The translations under genes were made by a program, and so were the position numbers. From positions 43,370-107,369 of the forward strand of contig CAITUP010000075.1 of NCBI GenBank assembly GCA_903895595.1: DNA of 64,000 nt, written 5' to 3'. The stretch is from an uncultured Acetobacteraceae bacterium (lineage in GTDB: Bacteria; Pseudomonadota; Alphaproteobacteria; Acetobacterales; Acetobacteraceae). Within the stretch, counting starts at the first letter, position 1, and every line of letters starts with the position of its first letter. Positions 56,108-64,000 of this stretch are shown piece by piece. The notes beneath the pieces are model-generated. The model searched no databases. It was not told the origin of the DNA and was given only the letters and a program-made list of their open reading frames with translations.

Positions 56108-56124
56108 GGGCCGGCCCCTACTTC
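56101..56124. terminator. Perfect 24-bp palindrome covering two convergent stop codons
   Basis: GAAGTAGGGGCC is followed immediately by its exact reverse complement. The TAG of the monooxygenase gene and the TAG of the small convergent gene lie in the two mirror halves. A hairpin of about ten pairs with a 4-base loop could end transcription from both sides. Confidence 0.6.
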
Positions 56125-56318
56125 TTCGACGCGACGCAGACGAATGTCAGCGTCGGTGCGCCGGTGACGCCATTGTTGAAAACGATTTTCCCGTCGCCAG
56201 CCGCCTTCGCGGCTGCTTTGCACTCCTCGACGGTGTTGTAGGTTCCCACCGCCTGCGGCTGGGTGGCCATGGTTGCGGCGTTGGCCCACACATTGGCGAT
56301 CAAGAACATCGTGACCAC
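56118..56318 (-). CDS. Small exported protein of unknown function
   Basis: From a GTG at 56318 with AAGGA about nine bases upstream, the protein has 66 residues. It opens with a signal peptide (VTMFLIANVWANA) and continues with a short domain containing two cysteines (EECKAAAK and FVCVASKK) that could form a disulfide. I do not recognise the family. It is convergent with the monooxygenase gene. Confidence 0.6.
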   Translation of the reverse strand: MVTMFLIANVWANAATMATQPQAVGTYNTVEECKAAAKAAGDGKIVFNNGVTGAPTLTFVCVASKK

Positions 56319-56413
56319 GAGGCGAATTCCTTTTTGAATGATGCCGCAGCATACAGGCGGCACGGTGCGGCCCGCAAATCAGGCGGCCGGAACAAGGGCG
56401 GGAGACGAACGGC

Positions 56414-57493
56414 ATGGACCGGAAGACGGTATTAATCGCGGGCGCCACGGGTCTGGTGGGCTACGCGGCATTGAAGCATTTCGGCCCCACTGCCATCGCC
56501 GTGTCGCGCCGCGTGCCGCCGTCGTTGCATGGCGCCCGCCATGCCTCTCTCGACCTGACCGATGCCGCTGCCTGCCAGGCGGCGGCGCGCGATTGGGCCG
56601 GCGTGACCCAACTGGTCTACGCCGCGCTTTACGAGCTCCCCGGCTTGGTGGACGGCTGGCGGGACGAGGCGCAAATCCGCGTCAACGACCGCATGCTGCG
56701 CAATCTGCTGGAACCGCTGATCGCGGCTGCTCCCGGCTTGCAACACGTCACCCTGCTTCAGGGCACCAAAGCCTACGGCGTCCATGTCCGCCCCATGCTT
56801 GTCCCCGCGCGCGAGGGCCGATCCGAAATGCGCGAACAACCCAATTTCTACTGGCAGCAGGAGGATTACCTCCGCGCCCGCCAAGCCGGCCAACCCTGGC
56901 ATTTCACCATCCTCCGCCCCGTCCTGATCGTCGGTGAGGCCATTGGCGGCGCCATGAACCTTATTCCCGCGCTCGGCGTCCACGCGGCGCTGATGCGGGA
57001 AAAGGGGACAGTCCTGCCGTATCCCGGTGGAGGCCCGCGCGTGTCGCAGGCGGTGGACGCCGACCTGCTCGCCCGAGCCATCGACTGGGCCGGAGATACC
57101 GCGGCGGCCCAAAACGAAACCTTCAACGTCACAAACGGCGACGTGTTCGTGTGGGAGAATATCTGGCCCGCCATCGCCGATGCCGTCGGCATGCAAGCCG
57201 GTCCGGCCGAGCCGTTCCCGCTGCGATCGTTGCTGGAAACGGCAGTCCCCGCGTGGGACGCGATCCGAACCCGCCATGGCCTGGTATCGCCAAGCCTGCC
57301 CGATTTCGTCGGCCAGTCGCTGGAATACGCCGACTACCAAATGCGCCACGGCGCCGCGGAATCCGGTCCGCCGTCTTTCGTTTCCACCGTCAAAATCAAC
57401 CAAGCCGGGTTTCACGAGACGATGGATACCGAGGCGATGTTCCGCAAATGGTTCCAGGTGTTTCAGGACAAGCGGCTGCTGCCGCCTGCCTGA
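56414..57493 (+). CDS. SDR family oxidoreductase, PRISE-like (progesterone 5-beta-reductase/iridoid synthase type)
   Basis: The 359-residue extended SDR has GATGLVG (10-16) for NAD(P). LLQGTKAYGVH carries the catalytic Lys119 and NFYWQQEDYL the Tyr146, the pair typical of PRISE enzymes that reduce enones in place of the usual YxxxK. Bacterial members act on activated double bonds; the natural substrate is unknown. It is convergent with the FAH-family gene by 12 bp. Confidence 0.88.
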   Translation: MDRKTVLIAGATGLVGYAALKHFGPTAIAVSRRVPPSLHGARHASLDLTDAAACQAAARDWAGVTQLVYAALYELPGLVDGWRDEAQIRVNDRMLRNLLEPLIAAAPGLQHVTLLQGTKAYGVHVRPMLVPAREGRSEMREQPNFYWQQEDYLRARQAGQPWHFTILRPVLIVGEAIGGAMNLIPALGVHAALMREKGTVLPYPGGGPRVSQAVDADLLARAIDWAGDTAAAQNETFNVTNGDVFVWENIWPAIADAVGMQAGPAEPFPLRSLLETAVPAWDAIRTRHGLVSPSLPDFVGQSLEYADYQMRHGAAESGPPSFVSTVKINQAGFHETMDTEAMFRKWFQVFQDKRLLPPA

Positions 57494-57505
57494 TCCACCC
57501 ATCAA

Positions 57506-58291
57506 TTACATCCCTTCCCGCACCACCGGGTTGCGCAGCGTGCCGATGCCGGAGATTTCGATCTCGCAGACGTCGCCATGCTTCATGTTCGCGGTGGCAC
57601 CTTCCGTCCCCATCCACAGCACGTCGCCCGGATACAGCGTCAGGCACGTCGTCATCGACACAAGGAAATCCACCACGCCGTGGATCATCTTGTTGGTTTC
57701 GAACGTGATCTTCTTCTCCCCGTTCAGCCGGACGGTCGTGCTCAAATCCTCCAGCTTCACGTCGGTTTCGATCCACGGACCCATCGGCTTGAACGTGTCG
57801 GTGTTCTTCGCGCGCCACAATGTGCGATCCGACTTCTGCCAGGTGCGCTCGCTCACGTCGTTGCCGATCGTGTAGCCCAGCACGGCAGACAGCGCGTTCT
57901 CCCGTGTCAGATGCTTGCACTTGCGGCCGATGACCACCACCAGCTCGGCTTCGTACTGCACCAGTTCGGTAGCATCCTTGGGGATGACGATGTTTTCGCC
58001 GTCGGCGATCAGCGCGTTGACCGTGCGGTAGCCGGCGTCGGCGTTCGGGGGGAGGTCCGGCTTGCGCCCGAGCTTCTCGGCGACTTCCATGACGTGTTCG
58101 GCGTAGTTCATGCCGGCGGCGTAGAAGGTCGGCGGGATGACGGGGACCAGCAGCTTGGTCTCGGACAGTTTCAGCCGTTCGGCCGTGCGTTCCCACGCCT
58201 CGAAGGGGGAGCCGCGGACGGGAATGACGGTGTCACCCTCGATCACGCAGTAGCAGGGGTGGCCGTTTTGGTCGAAGCGTGCCCAGCGCAT
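57506..58291 (-). CDS. Fumarylacetoacetate hydrolase (FAH) family protein
   Basis: The 261-residue protein has the FAH catalytic domain with metal ligands Glu114, Glu116 and Asp145 (QYEAELVVVIGRKCKHL, GYTIGNDVSERTWQ). It then has DTFKPMGPW and the LYPGDVLWMGTEG block. Members hydrolyse or decarboxylate diketo acids in aromatic breakdown. The start ATG at 58291 follows GGAGGAAACC. A dead PEP-CTERM gene lies just upstream on the same strand. Confidence 0.9.
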   Translation of the reverse strand: MRWARFDQNGHPCYCVIEGDTVIPVRGSPFEAWERTAERLKLSETKLLVPVIPPTFYAAGMNYAEHVMEVAEKLGRKPDLPPNADAGYRTVNALIADGENIVIPKDATELVQYEAELVVVIGRKCKHLTRENALSAVLGYTIGNDVSERTWQKSDRTLWRAKNTDTFKPMGPWIETDVKLEDLSTTVRLNGEKKITFETNKMIHGVVDFLVSMTTCLTLYPGDVLWMGTEGATANMKHGDVCEIEISGIGTLRNPVVREGM

Positions 58292-58414
58292 GTCGGTTTC
58301 CTCCAGGAAGCGTTGGGCGCCACCTTATACGCGATCGAGTGTCGGGGCCAACCGCCGGACCGGCTGGATCTCATCCGTGTCAGGCCATTGGGATGTGACC
58401 TCGCCCGGGATGTG

Positions 58415-58870
58415 TTACCGATCGGCTCGAGCCGCACGCCGCCGGCGAGGCCCATACCCAGCACCGCCATGGACGCGGGTTCGGGTACGGCGTCGGCTGG
58501 TGCCACGTAGGCCACATCCGGCACGAATGTCGGATTCAGAATCGCAAGCTCTAAGGCGCCGCTACGCCCTTGGCCAAAGTACATAAGGTTGGTGCCAGTC
58601 GTCATCGTTGGATTCTGGCCATGGTAATTGGTGAGGTTGCCAGAGGTGTCCAACGTGAAGGCAAAACCGGAACGCGAGGTGTTGCTGGACTGAGTGCTGA
58701 TATAATAGTTCATATTATCCGCACCGGATCGACATCGCCAGCACTCGAATCGACATGGAATCCGATAATGCTCGCAGTCGTTTGGCCACAAAAAAGCGTC
58801 GAAGCAATCGCGATCGCCGCGAATGGCAGGCAGGAAAAAAGGCTTATTTTAACTGACCTCGGTGTGTTTT
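58415..58870 (-). pseudogene. Frameshifted PEP-CTERM exported protein
   Basis: A signal-peptide-like stretch (ISLFSCLPFAAIAIASTLF) and ASIIGFHVDSSAGDVDP stop at 58710. The frame beside it continues MNYYISTQSSNTSRSGFAFTL ... and carries VPEPASMAVLGMGL, the PEP-CTERM signal. The Arg-rich end (RRRRAARADR, stop at 58415) is in a third frame. The first part has no ATG, GTG or TTG start nearby. With two shifts and no start this is a dead gene. Confidence 0.8.
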
Positions 58871-58959
58871 CCTTAACGTTGGTCCTGTGACCGTTGATCG
58901 ATAATAATCCAAGGAGGGTGTTGGCTTCGTCATTTTTATGTATTTGCAGGGATGCCCGA

Positions 58960-59300
58960 TCACCCGCCGGCCCCTGCCCGCGCCGGAGCGGTGGCTTCCT
59001 CAGGCGGATTGAACCGCGCCCGGTATTCCGACGGCGTCGCGGAAATCGCCCGCCCGAATGCTTGGTCCATCTGCCGGCGGGAGCCGAAGCCGCAATCCCG
59101 AGCAATGCTGTCGACGGTGCGGCGGTTTTCAGCAGCGCCCGCCGCGCTGCCTCCACCCGCACGCCGTCCACGAATTCCGCCGGGCTGGTGCCCGGTTCGA
59201 TTTGGAACAAACGGCTCAGGGATCTCGCGGACAGGCCGGCCTTCTCGGCCATCGCCTGGGATATGCGCTTGTCACGGACGCCGTCATTTGGACGGGAATC
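58960..59300 (-). pseudogene. Fragment of an AraC/GlxA-family regulator, frameshifted
   Basis: MAEKAGLSARSLSRLFQIEP and GTSPAEFVDGVRVEAARRAL are the first helix-turn-helix and linker of an AraC domain. Near 59108-59124 the frame shifts, and the neighbouring frame continues with TVDSIARDCGFGSRRQMDQA and FGRAISATPSEYRARF, the second helix-turn-helix, ending at the stop at 58960. The N-terminal domain is absent. It cannot make a working regulator. Confidence 0.85.
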
Positions 59301-59395
59301 GCGACGAATTAAGAGAGAATCCCACTGTGCTCCAATGCCCCTTCCGACCGCCGTTTGCCAGGCCTGTGGCCACGTTTTCGTAAACCCCGCGCGGC

Positions 59396-59518
59396 GTTCA
59401 GAAGTTGAACGACCGGTGCGGGGATGACGGCGTCGCCAAAACCCGTATTCACCTGGATTGGCACTCGCGCATCGCCGAAACGCGTCATCGGCGGCGAATG
59501 GCCTTGATCTGCGACGAT
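59396..59518 (-). pseudogene. Fragment of an AbiEii-type nucleotidyltransferase toxin
   Basis: The minus strand reads SSQIKAIRRR in one frame and RFGDARVPIQVNTGFGDAV plus IPAP in the next. RVPIQV-xx-GFGDAV-x-P-x-P is the core signature of AbiEii proteins (usually R-I-P-L-Q-V-D-x-G-F-G-D). Only about 40 residues remain, broken by a frameshift. It is the end of a graveyard with the AraC and PEP-CTERM remnants. Confidence 0.7.
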
Positions 59519-59519
59519 A

Positions 59520-61073
59520 TCAGGCTGGGACGATCCCCAGGCCGCGCAGAACCGGAAGCTGGGTCGTTAGAAAATCGCGTATGGACTGGTCCATAACAGA
59601 GCGAGCGACCGTCGGGTCTCGCACGATGGCACCTTCCTGCATTAGCGATCGGCCGGATTGCTGCAGGTCCCGTAGAACCGCCTCAGTCAGCGTATTGCGC
59701 TCGGCGGCCGTGCCGTCCAGGATCCTGCCCGCCGCCAGCGCATCCAGAATGGAAATGGCGATGCCGCACCCTGTCACCGGGGAGGCCAGGCATGGCATGT
59801 CGATGCCCTTGCGGAAGCGGGCGAGAATGGCGGCGTTCAGGCGAGCGGTCGCCGCGCGGGCCTCCGTTAGGCCGGCGGCGGGCGAAACCGGGAAGGCGTA
59901 TTTGCCGCCAATCATCATCAGGGCTGCTTGCGCGAAATCGCTTGGGGGATGGTTCTGCAATCCTGGAATCGCGCGCAGCTGGCCGATGGTCGCCGGCCCC
60001 TGAGACAGACGGTCAAGCAGCGGACCGTAAAATTCGGCCTGCCCTGTCACGGTGCCGAAAGGGGTCGCGAACAGAATGGGATTTTCGACAGGCTTGCCCG
60101 ACCACACCATCGCCAGGTTGTCGACCATCACCGCCTGTTCGACCGGCGGTATCGGCTCGCCGCCCCGGCGCCATATGTCGCGGCGAAACGACTTCGCGGC
60201 GGCGATGTCTCGCATCGTCTCCCGGGTTACGGGATCGCGGGTGGCGTTCAACACAGGCAGGACGCCGGCGGGTACTGCCAGCGAGTCCATGTTCTCCATC
60301 ATGGTCGCGCTGCCGATATAACGCGTGCGGGCTTCCGTCATCATCTCGGCGACATCGGCGAACATAACCGGGTGCCAATCGCGGTTTAGGAATTCATGGG
60401 CAACGTAACGCGGGTCCATTTGCCTGATCTGGTTCAGTTGCTCTTCAAGACCGGGGTGGGCCGCGAAGAAACGCGCGCCGCCGGCTTTAAGCTGGTCGAC
60501 GATGCCGACGATGTCCGGTACCTCCTGATCCGTACGGCGGCGTCCCTGTTCGGCGAGTTGTCGCATCAGCAGCCGCAGCGGTTCCATGCCGGCCCATCCC
60601 GTGGACAGGTTGTAGCTGACGTAAGCCAGCCCTCCGGGTCGCAGCCAACGGTCGAAAGTAGCAACCAGATGGCGGCGGTTTTCCAAAGAAATCCAGCTCA
60701 GGACCCCGTGTGTCGCCATGATGTCGAACTTGCCCGGCAGTGCCGCCGAACCCTCGGCAAGGTCCTGGAACGACATTTCCTCGAACCGCACATTGGTCAG
60801 CCCGGCCTGGGCCGCAAGGCCGCGGGCATACTCGATATGGGTCGGGTTGAAATCGAAACCCCAAACCTCGGCGTTCGGATTGGTGGCAGCGGCGACAATG
60901 GCATTCAGGCCATTGCCGCAGCCGAGGTCGGCGTAACGGAAGGGCGTGGTAAGGTCGGGCGGCAGATAACGCAGCAGGAGCGAGCCGGCGGCGAGCCAGG
61001 TCGGCATTGTTTCCGCATATGCGTTGGTCACGTACGCGACATCGGTAACGTACCCGTGATCCCACAGTGCCAT
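59520..61073 (-). CDS. SAM-dependent methyltransferase with regulatory domain
   Basis: The 517-residue protein starts at the ATG at 61073 with AAGGA ten bases upstream. Residues 1-200 hold a class I methyltransferase (ADLGCGNGLNAIV at 48-60, IMATHGVLSWIS). The rest matches the methyltransferase regulatory domain (PF10119-type) with EFLNRDWHPVMFADVAEMM. The substrate is unknown; such proteins occur near surface-glycan or S-layer genes. It is divergent from the DUF4347 surface gene. Confidence 0.87.
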   Translation of the reverse strand: MALWDHGYVTDVAYVTNAYAETMPTWLAAGSLLLRYLPPDLTTPFRYADLGCGNGLNAIVAAATNPNAEVWGFDFNPTHIEYARGLAAQAGLTNVRFEEMSFQDLAEGSAALPGKFDIMATHGVLSWISLENRRHLVATFDRWLRPGGLAYVSYNLSTGWAGMEPLRLLMRQLAEQGRRRTDQEVPDIVGIVDQLKAGGARFFAAHPGLEEQLNQIRQMDPRYVAHEFLNRDWHPVMFADVAEMMTEARTRYIGSATMMENMDSLAVPAGVLPVLNATRDPVTRETMRDIAAAKSFRRDIWRRGGEPIPPVEQAVMVDNLAMVWSGKPVENPILFATPFGTVTGQAEFYGPLLDRLSQGPATIGQLRAIPGLQNHPPSDFAQAALMMIGGKYAFPVSPAAGLTEARAATARLNAAILARFRKGIDMPCLASPVTGCGIAISILDALAAGRILDGTAAERNTLTEAVLRDLQQSGRSLMQEGAIVRDPTVARSVMDQSIRDFLTTQLPVLRGLGIVPA

Positions 61074-61244
61074 GCCCGTTAATCCTTTTCGCCGAACAGC
61101 CGTGCCGATTGCGCGGATGGTTTTAAGGAACCCTTGGCATTTCACCAACAAGGCGAATGGGCGCCGCACAGCGCCGCTGGCTTCGCTTTGCCGGACGATA
61201 GCGGTCTCAACCCTAAAATCCGGTGATTTGGTCCGAAATTGTCG

Positions 61245-61259
61245 TTAAGGTATGTTTAA
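61245..61259 (+). promoter_or_regulatory. Perfect CtrA-type site (TTAA-N7-TTAA) upstream of the DUF4347 gene
   Basis: TTAA at 61245-61248 and 61256-61259 are separated by exactly seven bases, 77 bp before the start of the surface-protein gene. The gap is also the promoter region of the divergent methyltransferase. Binding is inferred from the consensus only. Confidence 0.55.
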
Positions 61260-61336
61260 GACGTTGTATCTAAAACCGCGACGCGTTAGCGTATTTAAGA
61301 GACGACGGCCGCTTTTTGGGGTTCGGGAGACGCTTG

Positions 61337-64000
61337 ATGCAATTGGTTCTGGAGCCACGGTTCCTGTTCGACGCGAGTGTGGCATCGACGGTTAAGCCCG
61401 TCGTGCACGCGCAGGAACATGATTCTCATCGGGGCGATGGCGAGCCGCACGGAATCAATGGCGGACACATCCTTGACGTCGCGCACAACGCGACCGGCAT
61501 CGCGGCCGAACCGCGTCATCTCGATCAGGCTGCCGCCATTCCCGGTGCGGACCCGAATCCGGCGGCAACCGAACTGCTTTTCGTCGATCCACGTGTCGCC
61601 GACTGGCAGACGCTGGCGGCGGGGGTGAACAGCAACGTCCAGGTCATCGTCCTGAATCCGGCCAGGGACGCGATCGAGCAAGTGACCCAGGCGCTGGACC
61701 ACCGCTCGGGCATCACCGCGATCAATTTTCTTGCCTACGGCACCGCCGGATCGGTGGAGATCGGCAACACGCCGCTCAATGCCGCGTCGGTGTCCGCCCA
61801 TGCCAACGAGATCGCGCATTGGAGCGACCATTTGGCCGCCAATGCCGATATCGTGTTCTGGAGCTGCGACGTCGCACAAGGGGCGAGCGGTCAGGCCTTG
61901 CTGGCCGATTTGCATACGCTGACCGGCGCGCAGGTCGCGGCGTCCACCGACGCGATCGGATCGGCGGCGCTCGGCGGCACCTGGACGCTGAACGCGGAAA
62001 CCGGGCAGATCGACGCCGCGATACCTTTCACCGGGGCGGCGTTGGCCGCGTACACCGGTGTGCTCGACGCGGCCGTGCCCACGGTGGCGTTCAAAGGCTC
62101 GGCCAATGCGCTGCCGGGTGGGACGTTTACCGAAACCGTCACGTTGACGAACGGCGCGGCGAACGCGACCGGCTCATCCCCATTCATCGAGGTCTTCGCG
62201 CCCGCGAATGCGACGGAGAATGCCAGCCTGCTGACCGCGACCGAGAATGGCCAGATTCTGAACGTCACCCAGGTGACGCTGACGACCGACAGCAGCGGTC
62301 ATTTGGTCGCCTTCGATCCCATGGTGAGGGACGCGAACGGCAATCCCACCGCTGTGGCCGCGCCTTCCGGCTATAAAGCCGGCGATTCGATGTACATCGT
62401 CCAGCTCGCCGCGCCGAGCCTCGCGGCCGGTGCGTCGGAGCAGGTGACGCTGAATTTCTCGTTGTCCGGTGGCAGCGTACCAACCACGACCGGGCTGGAG
62501 ATCGCCGCGATCGGCGGCTTCGCGAATGGTGGCGCTGTCGTGCGCGGCACCAGCGCCGTGGAAGGCAATCTGGCCACCGACGCGGGCAACGGTCTGGCGG
62601 CCGTCACCCCCGACGTCGCCTACATTTCGGCCAATGCCGAAGTTACCTACATCAGTGCAACCGACGGTTCGCAGGCTGCATATTATCGACTCACGGTGTC
62701 GTCCGCGCCCGCGTTGAGCCAGCAGCCAATACTCGGGCTGCATTTCGACGCCGCGTTACCGTCGAAGGCGACATATGCCGGGGGGCCCATCACGATTGCC
62801 GGGGTCGCGTCTTCCGGTACGACGGCCACCGTCGTTTCAGCCGGTTCGGCCGGCGGGCAGGCCTTGGCACTCGATTTCTCAACGATCGCGGCCGGCGGGA
62901 CGACGACGATCCTGGTGCCGTTGACGGTTGCGGGTGCGCCCGGTGCCGCGAACCTTCCGGATGCCGCCGATCCGACAACCGCCGCAGCCTCGGGTTCATA
63001 TCCGATCGCTGGCGTGGCGGGCAACACCGCTACCTATGGCGCGACGGACTGGAACGGCTCGACCCAACAGATTTCCTTACCGCAATTCGATACGAATTTA
63101 GGCACGCTCAACGACGTCAACCTGACGCTGACCGGGTATATTAATGCAACCGGGTCCATTGCTGTCCAGTCTCCCGCGACCGCGGTCCAGTTACTCACGG
63201 CGACGGGGCATCCCGGATTTGGCCTGTTTGTCACGGAAACGATGGCGATATTGAAACCAGGCGAAGCTCCCGCTGGAACATTTCCGAATTTCACGAACAC
63301 GCTGCTGACGAGCAGCCCTGTGATTCTGTCCGTAGCAACGGGGACGATCATCAAGGCTGCTGCGCCCTTGACCGTGAATACCCAGACAAGTGCGACGACC
63401 AACCTTCAAATCACTTCAAATCTTACCCCGTATGAGGCTGCCGGCGGTGGGACCGTGACTTTCGGTGTGGAAACGAACACCAATACGGCGGTCAATACCA
63501 AAGGTGGCAATCTGACGAATATCATAACCACCACGGCACTGGCCGTTGCGACGGTGACCTACGATTACACCGTGGCCATCGCGACCGATACGTTCACGGC
63601 GCACGTTTATACGGACACCAACGGCAACAGCACGCAGCAGGTTGGGACGGAGCCGGACCTGCCCAACGTGACGGTCAATTTGCTGGATGGCTTGGGCAAC
63701 TTCATCCAGGCGGCGAAGACGGACAGCAGCGGTAATGTGAGTTTTACCGGTCTGGCGGATGGGGACTACCAGATCGCGGTCGTGACGCCGACAGGCGACG
63801 GTGTGACGCAGCAGTCGAATGTCGGCGTTGTGAACACTTTGAATGCGTCCAACCCCAGCGCGAACGCGATCGAGGGCGTGTATGCGCCTGCGACGTTCAC
63901 GGCGCATGTTTACACGGACGCGAACGGCAACAGCACGCAGGACGGCGGGGACACGAACCTGTCGGGCGTGACGGTCAACCTGCTGGACGGGACCGGCACG
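61337..64000 (+). CDS. Large DUF4347 surface protein with SdrD-B-like repeats, cut by the window edge
   Basis: The ATG at 61337 follows GGGAG. The frame stays open to the end of the window (888 codons visible). It opens MQLVLEPRFLFDASV, the LEPR-LFDA motif of these secreted proteins. A DUF4347 domain follows (about 80-245; LLFVDPRVADW, FWSCDVAQGASGQALLADLH, GGTWTLNAETG). DUF11/Big-like beta domains come next, then SdrD-B-type repeats from residue 752 (AHVYTDTNGN, VTVNLLDG) in 101-residue units. It is probably exported by type I secretion and adhesive. The 3' end with any RTX or secretion signal lies outside. Confidence 0.88.
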   Translation, partial: MQLVLEPRFLFDASVASTVKPVVHAQEHDSHRGDGEPHGINGGHILDVAHNATGIAAEPRHLDQAAAIPGADPNPAATELLFVDPRVADWQTLAAGVNSNVQVIVLNPARDAIEQVTQALDHRSGITAINFLAYGTAGSVEIGNTPLNAASVSAHANEIAHWSDHLAANADIVFWSCDVAQGASGQALLADLHTLTGAQVAASTDAIGSAALGGTWTLNAETGQIDAAIPFTGAALAAYTGVLDAAVPTVAFKGSANALPGGTFTETVTLTNGAANATGSSPFIEVFAPANATENASLLTATENGQILNVTQVTLTTDSSGHLVAFDPMVRDANGNPTAVAAPSGYKAGDSMYIVQLAAPSLAAGASEQVTLNFSLSGGSVPTTTGLEIAAIGGFANGGAVVRGTSAVEGNLATDAGNGLAAVTPDVAYISANAEVTYISATDGSQAAYYRLTVSSAPALSQQPILGLHFDAALPSKATYAGGPITIAGVASSGTTATVVSAGSAGGQALALDFSTIAAGGTTTILVPLTVAGAPGAANLPDAADPTTAAASGSYPIAGVAGNTATYGATDWNGSTQQISLPQFDTNLGTLNDVNLTLTGYINATGSIAVQSPATAVQLLTATGHPGFGLFVTETMAILKPGEAPAGTFPNFTNTLLTSSPVILSVATGTIIKAAAPLTVNTQTSATTNLQITSNLTPYEAAGGGTVTFGVETNTNTAVNTKGGNLTNIITTTALAVATVTYDYTVAIATDTFTAHVYTDTNGNSTQQVGTEPDLPNVTVNLLDGLGNFIQAAKTDSSGNVSFTGLADGDYQIAVVTPTGDGVTQQSNVGVVNTLNASNPSANAIEGVYAPATFTAHVYTDANGNSTQDGGDTNLSGVTVNLLDGTGT

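Noticed and set aside
59330..59430. Possible zinc-ribbon peptide (CQACGHVF) on the plus strand
   Set aside because: Only one Cys pair, and the region is opposite the AbiEii and AraC remnants; probably chance.

Overview
The window is high-GC (about two thirds G+C by eye) and carries a typical alphaproteobacterial chromosomal gene set. It has a CtrA cell-cycle regulator beside fliI/fliJ, a tRNA-Trp-secE-nusG block, a DUF1285-Nudix-DUF6111-CCA-transferase operon diverging from a MoxR-DUF58-DUF4159 operon, hemE-hemH, and several CaiB, crotonase and FAH catabolic enzymes. A 79-bp inverted repeat at 8342-8420 is of a type I associate with Rhodospirillales/Acetobacteraceae. I infer a motile alphaproteobacterium, probably Acetobacteraceae or a close relative. 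There is no rRNA, CRISPR array, prophage or intact transposase.

Layout. 1-10.3 kb: a truncated conserved gene, a CoA-transferase, a DMT exporter, a PEP-CTERM vanadium haloperoxidase-like protein, a hybrid histidine kinase, an MFS transporter, 3-hydroxyisobutyryl-CoA hydrolase and an SDR. 10.4-20.9 kb: CCA-transferase operon (minus) and the MoxR/DUF58/BatA-DUF4159 membrane operon (plus), ending in a TMEM175-type channel. 21-30.7 kb: a TPR-glycosyltransferase, a phosphodiesterase, a racemase-fold protein, two small unknown genes, hemE-hemH, an AbrB/MazF-type toxin-antitoxin pair, dapB, a methyltransferase and tRNA-Trp-secE-nusG. 30.7-36.9 kb: a minus-strand surface-glycan cluster (RgpF-like, methyltransferase-glycosyltransferase fusion, pyruvyl transferase, GT2, UDP-glucose dehydrogenase) interrupted by a decayed PIN toxin. 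36.9-46.2 kb: fliJ-fliI diverging from ctrA, two small glycosyltransferases, a PA0069-type radical SAM protein, an acyl-CoA ligase, a crotonase and an orphan peptide-type binding protein.

46.3-64 kb is the accessory part. It holds a 2,382-residue Gly/Ala-rich, VCBS/RTX-type surface protein, a sulfotransferase, a flavin monooxygenase, a PRISE-like reductase and an FAH-family enzyme. A short graveyard follows at 58.4-59.5 kb with remnants of a PEP-CTERM protein, an AraC regulator and an AbiEii toxin. The window ends with a regulatory-domain methyltransferase and the start of a second large surface protein (DUF4347, SdrD-B-like repeats), cut by the right edge.

Two perfect TTAA-N7-TTAA sites, the known CtrA consensus, lie upstream of the TPR-glycosyltransferase (20944) and of the DUF4347 surface protein (61245). 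With ctrA itself and fliI/fliJ in the window, this suggests cell-cycle or motility control of surface glycosylation and of a large secreted protein. The strongest candidates for something undescribed are the giant Gly-rich repeat protein with its roughly 600-bp higher-order period, the CtrA-site-linked surface genes, and a racemase-fold protein without the catalytic cysteines.
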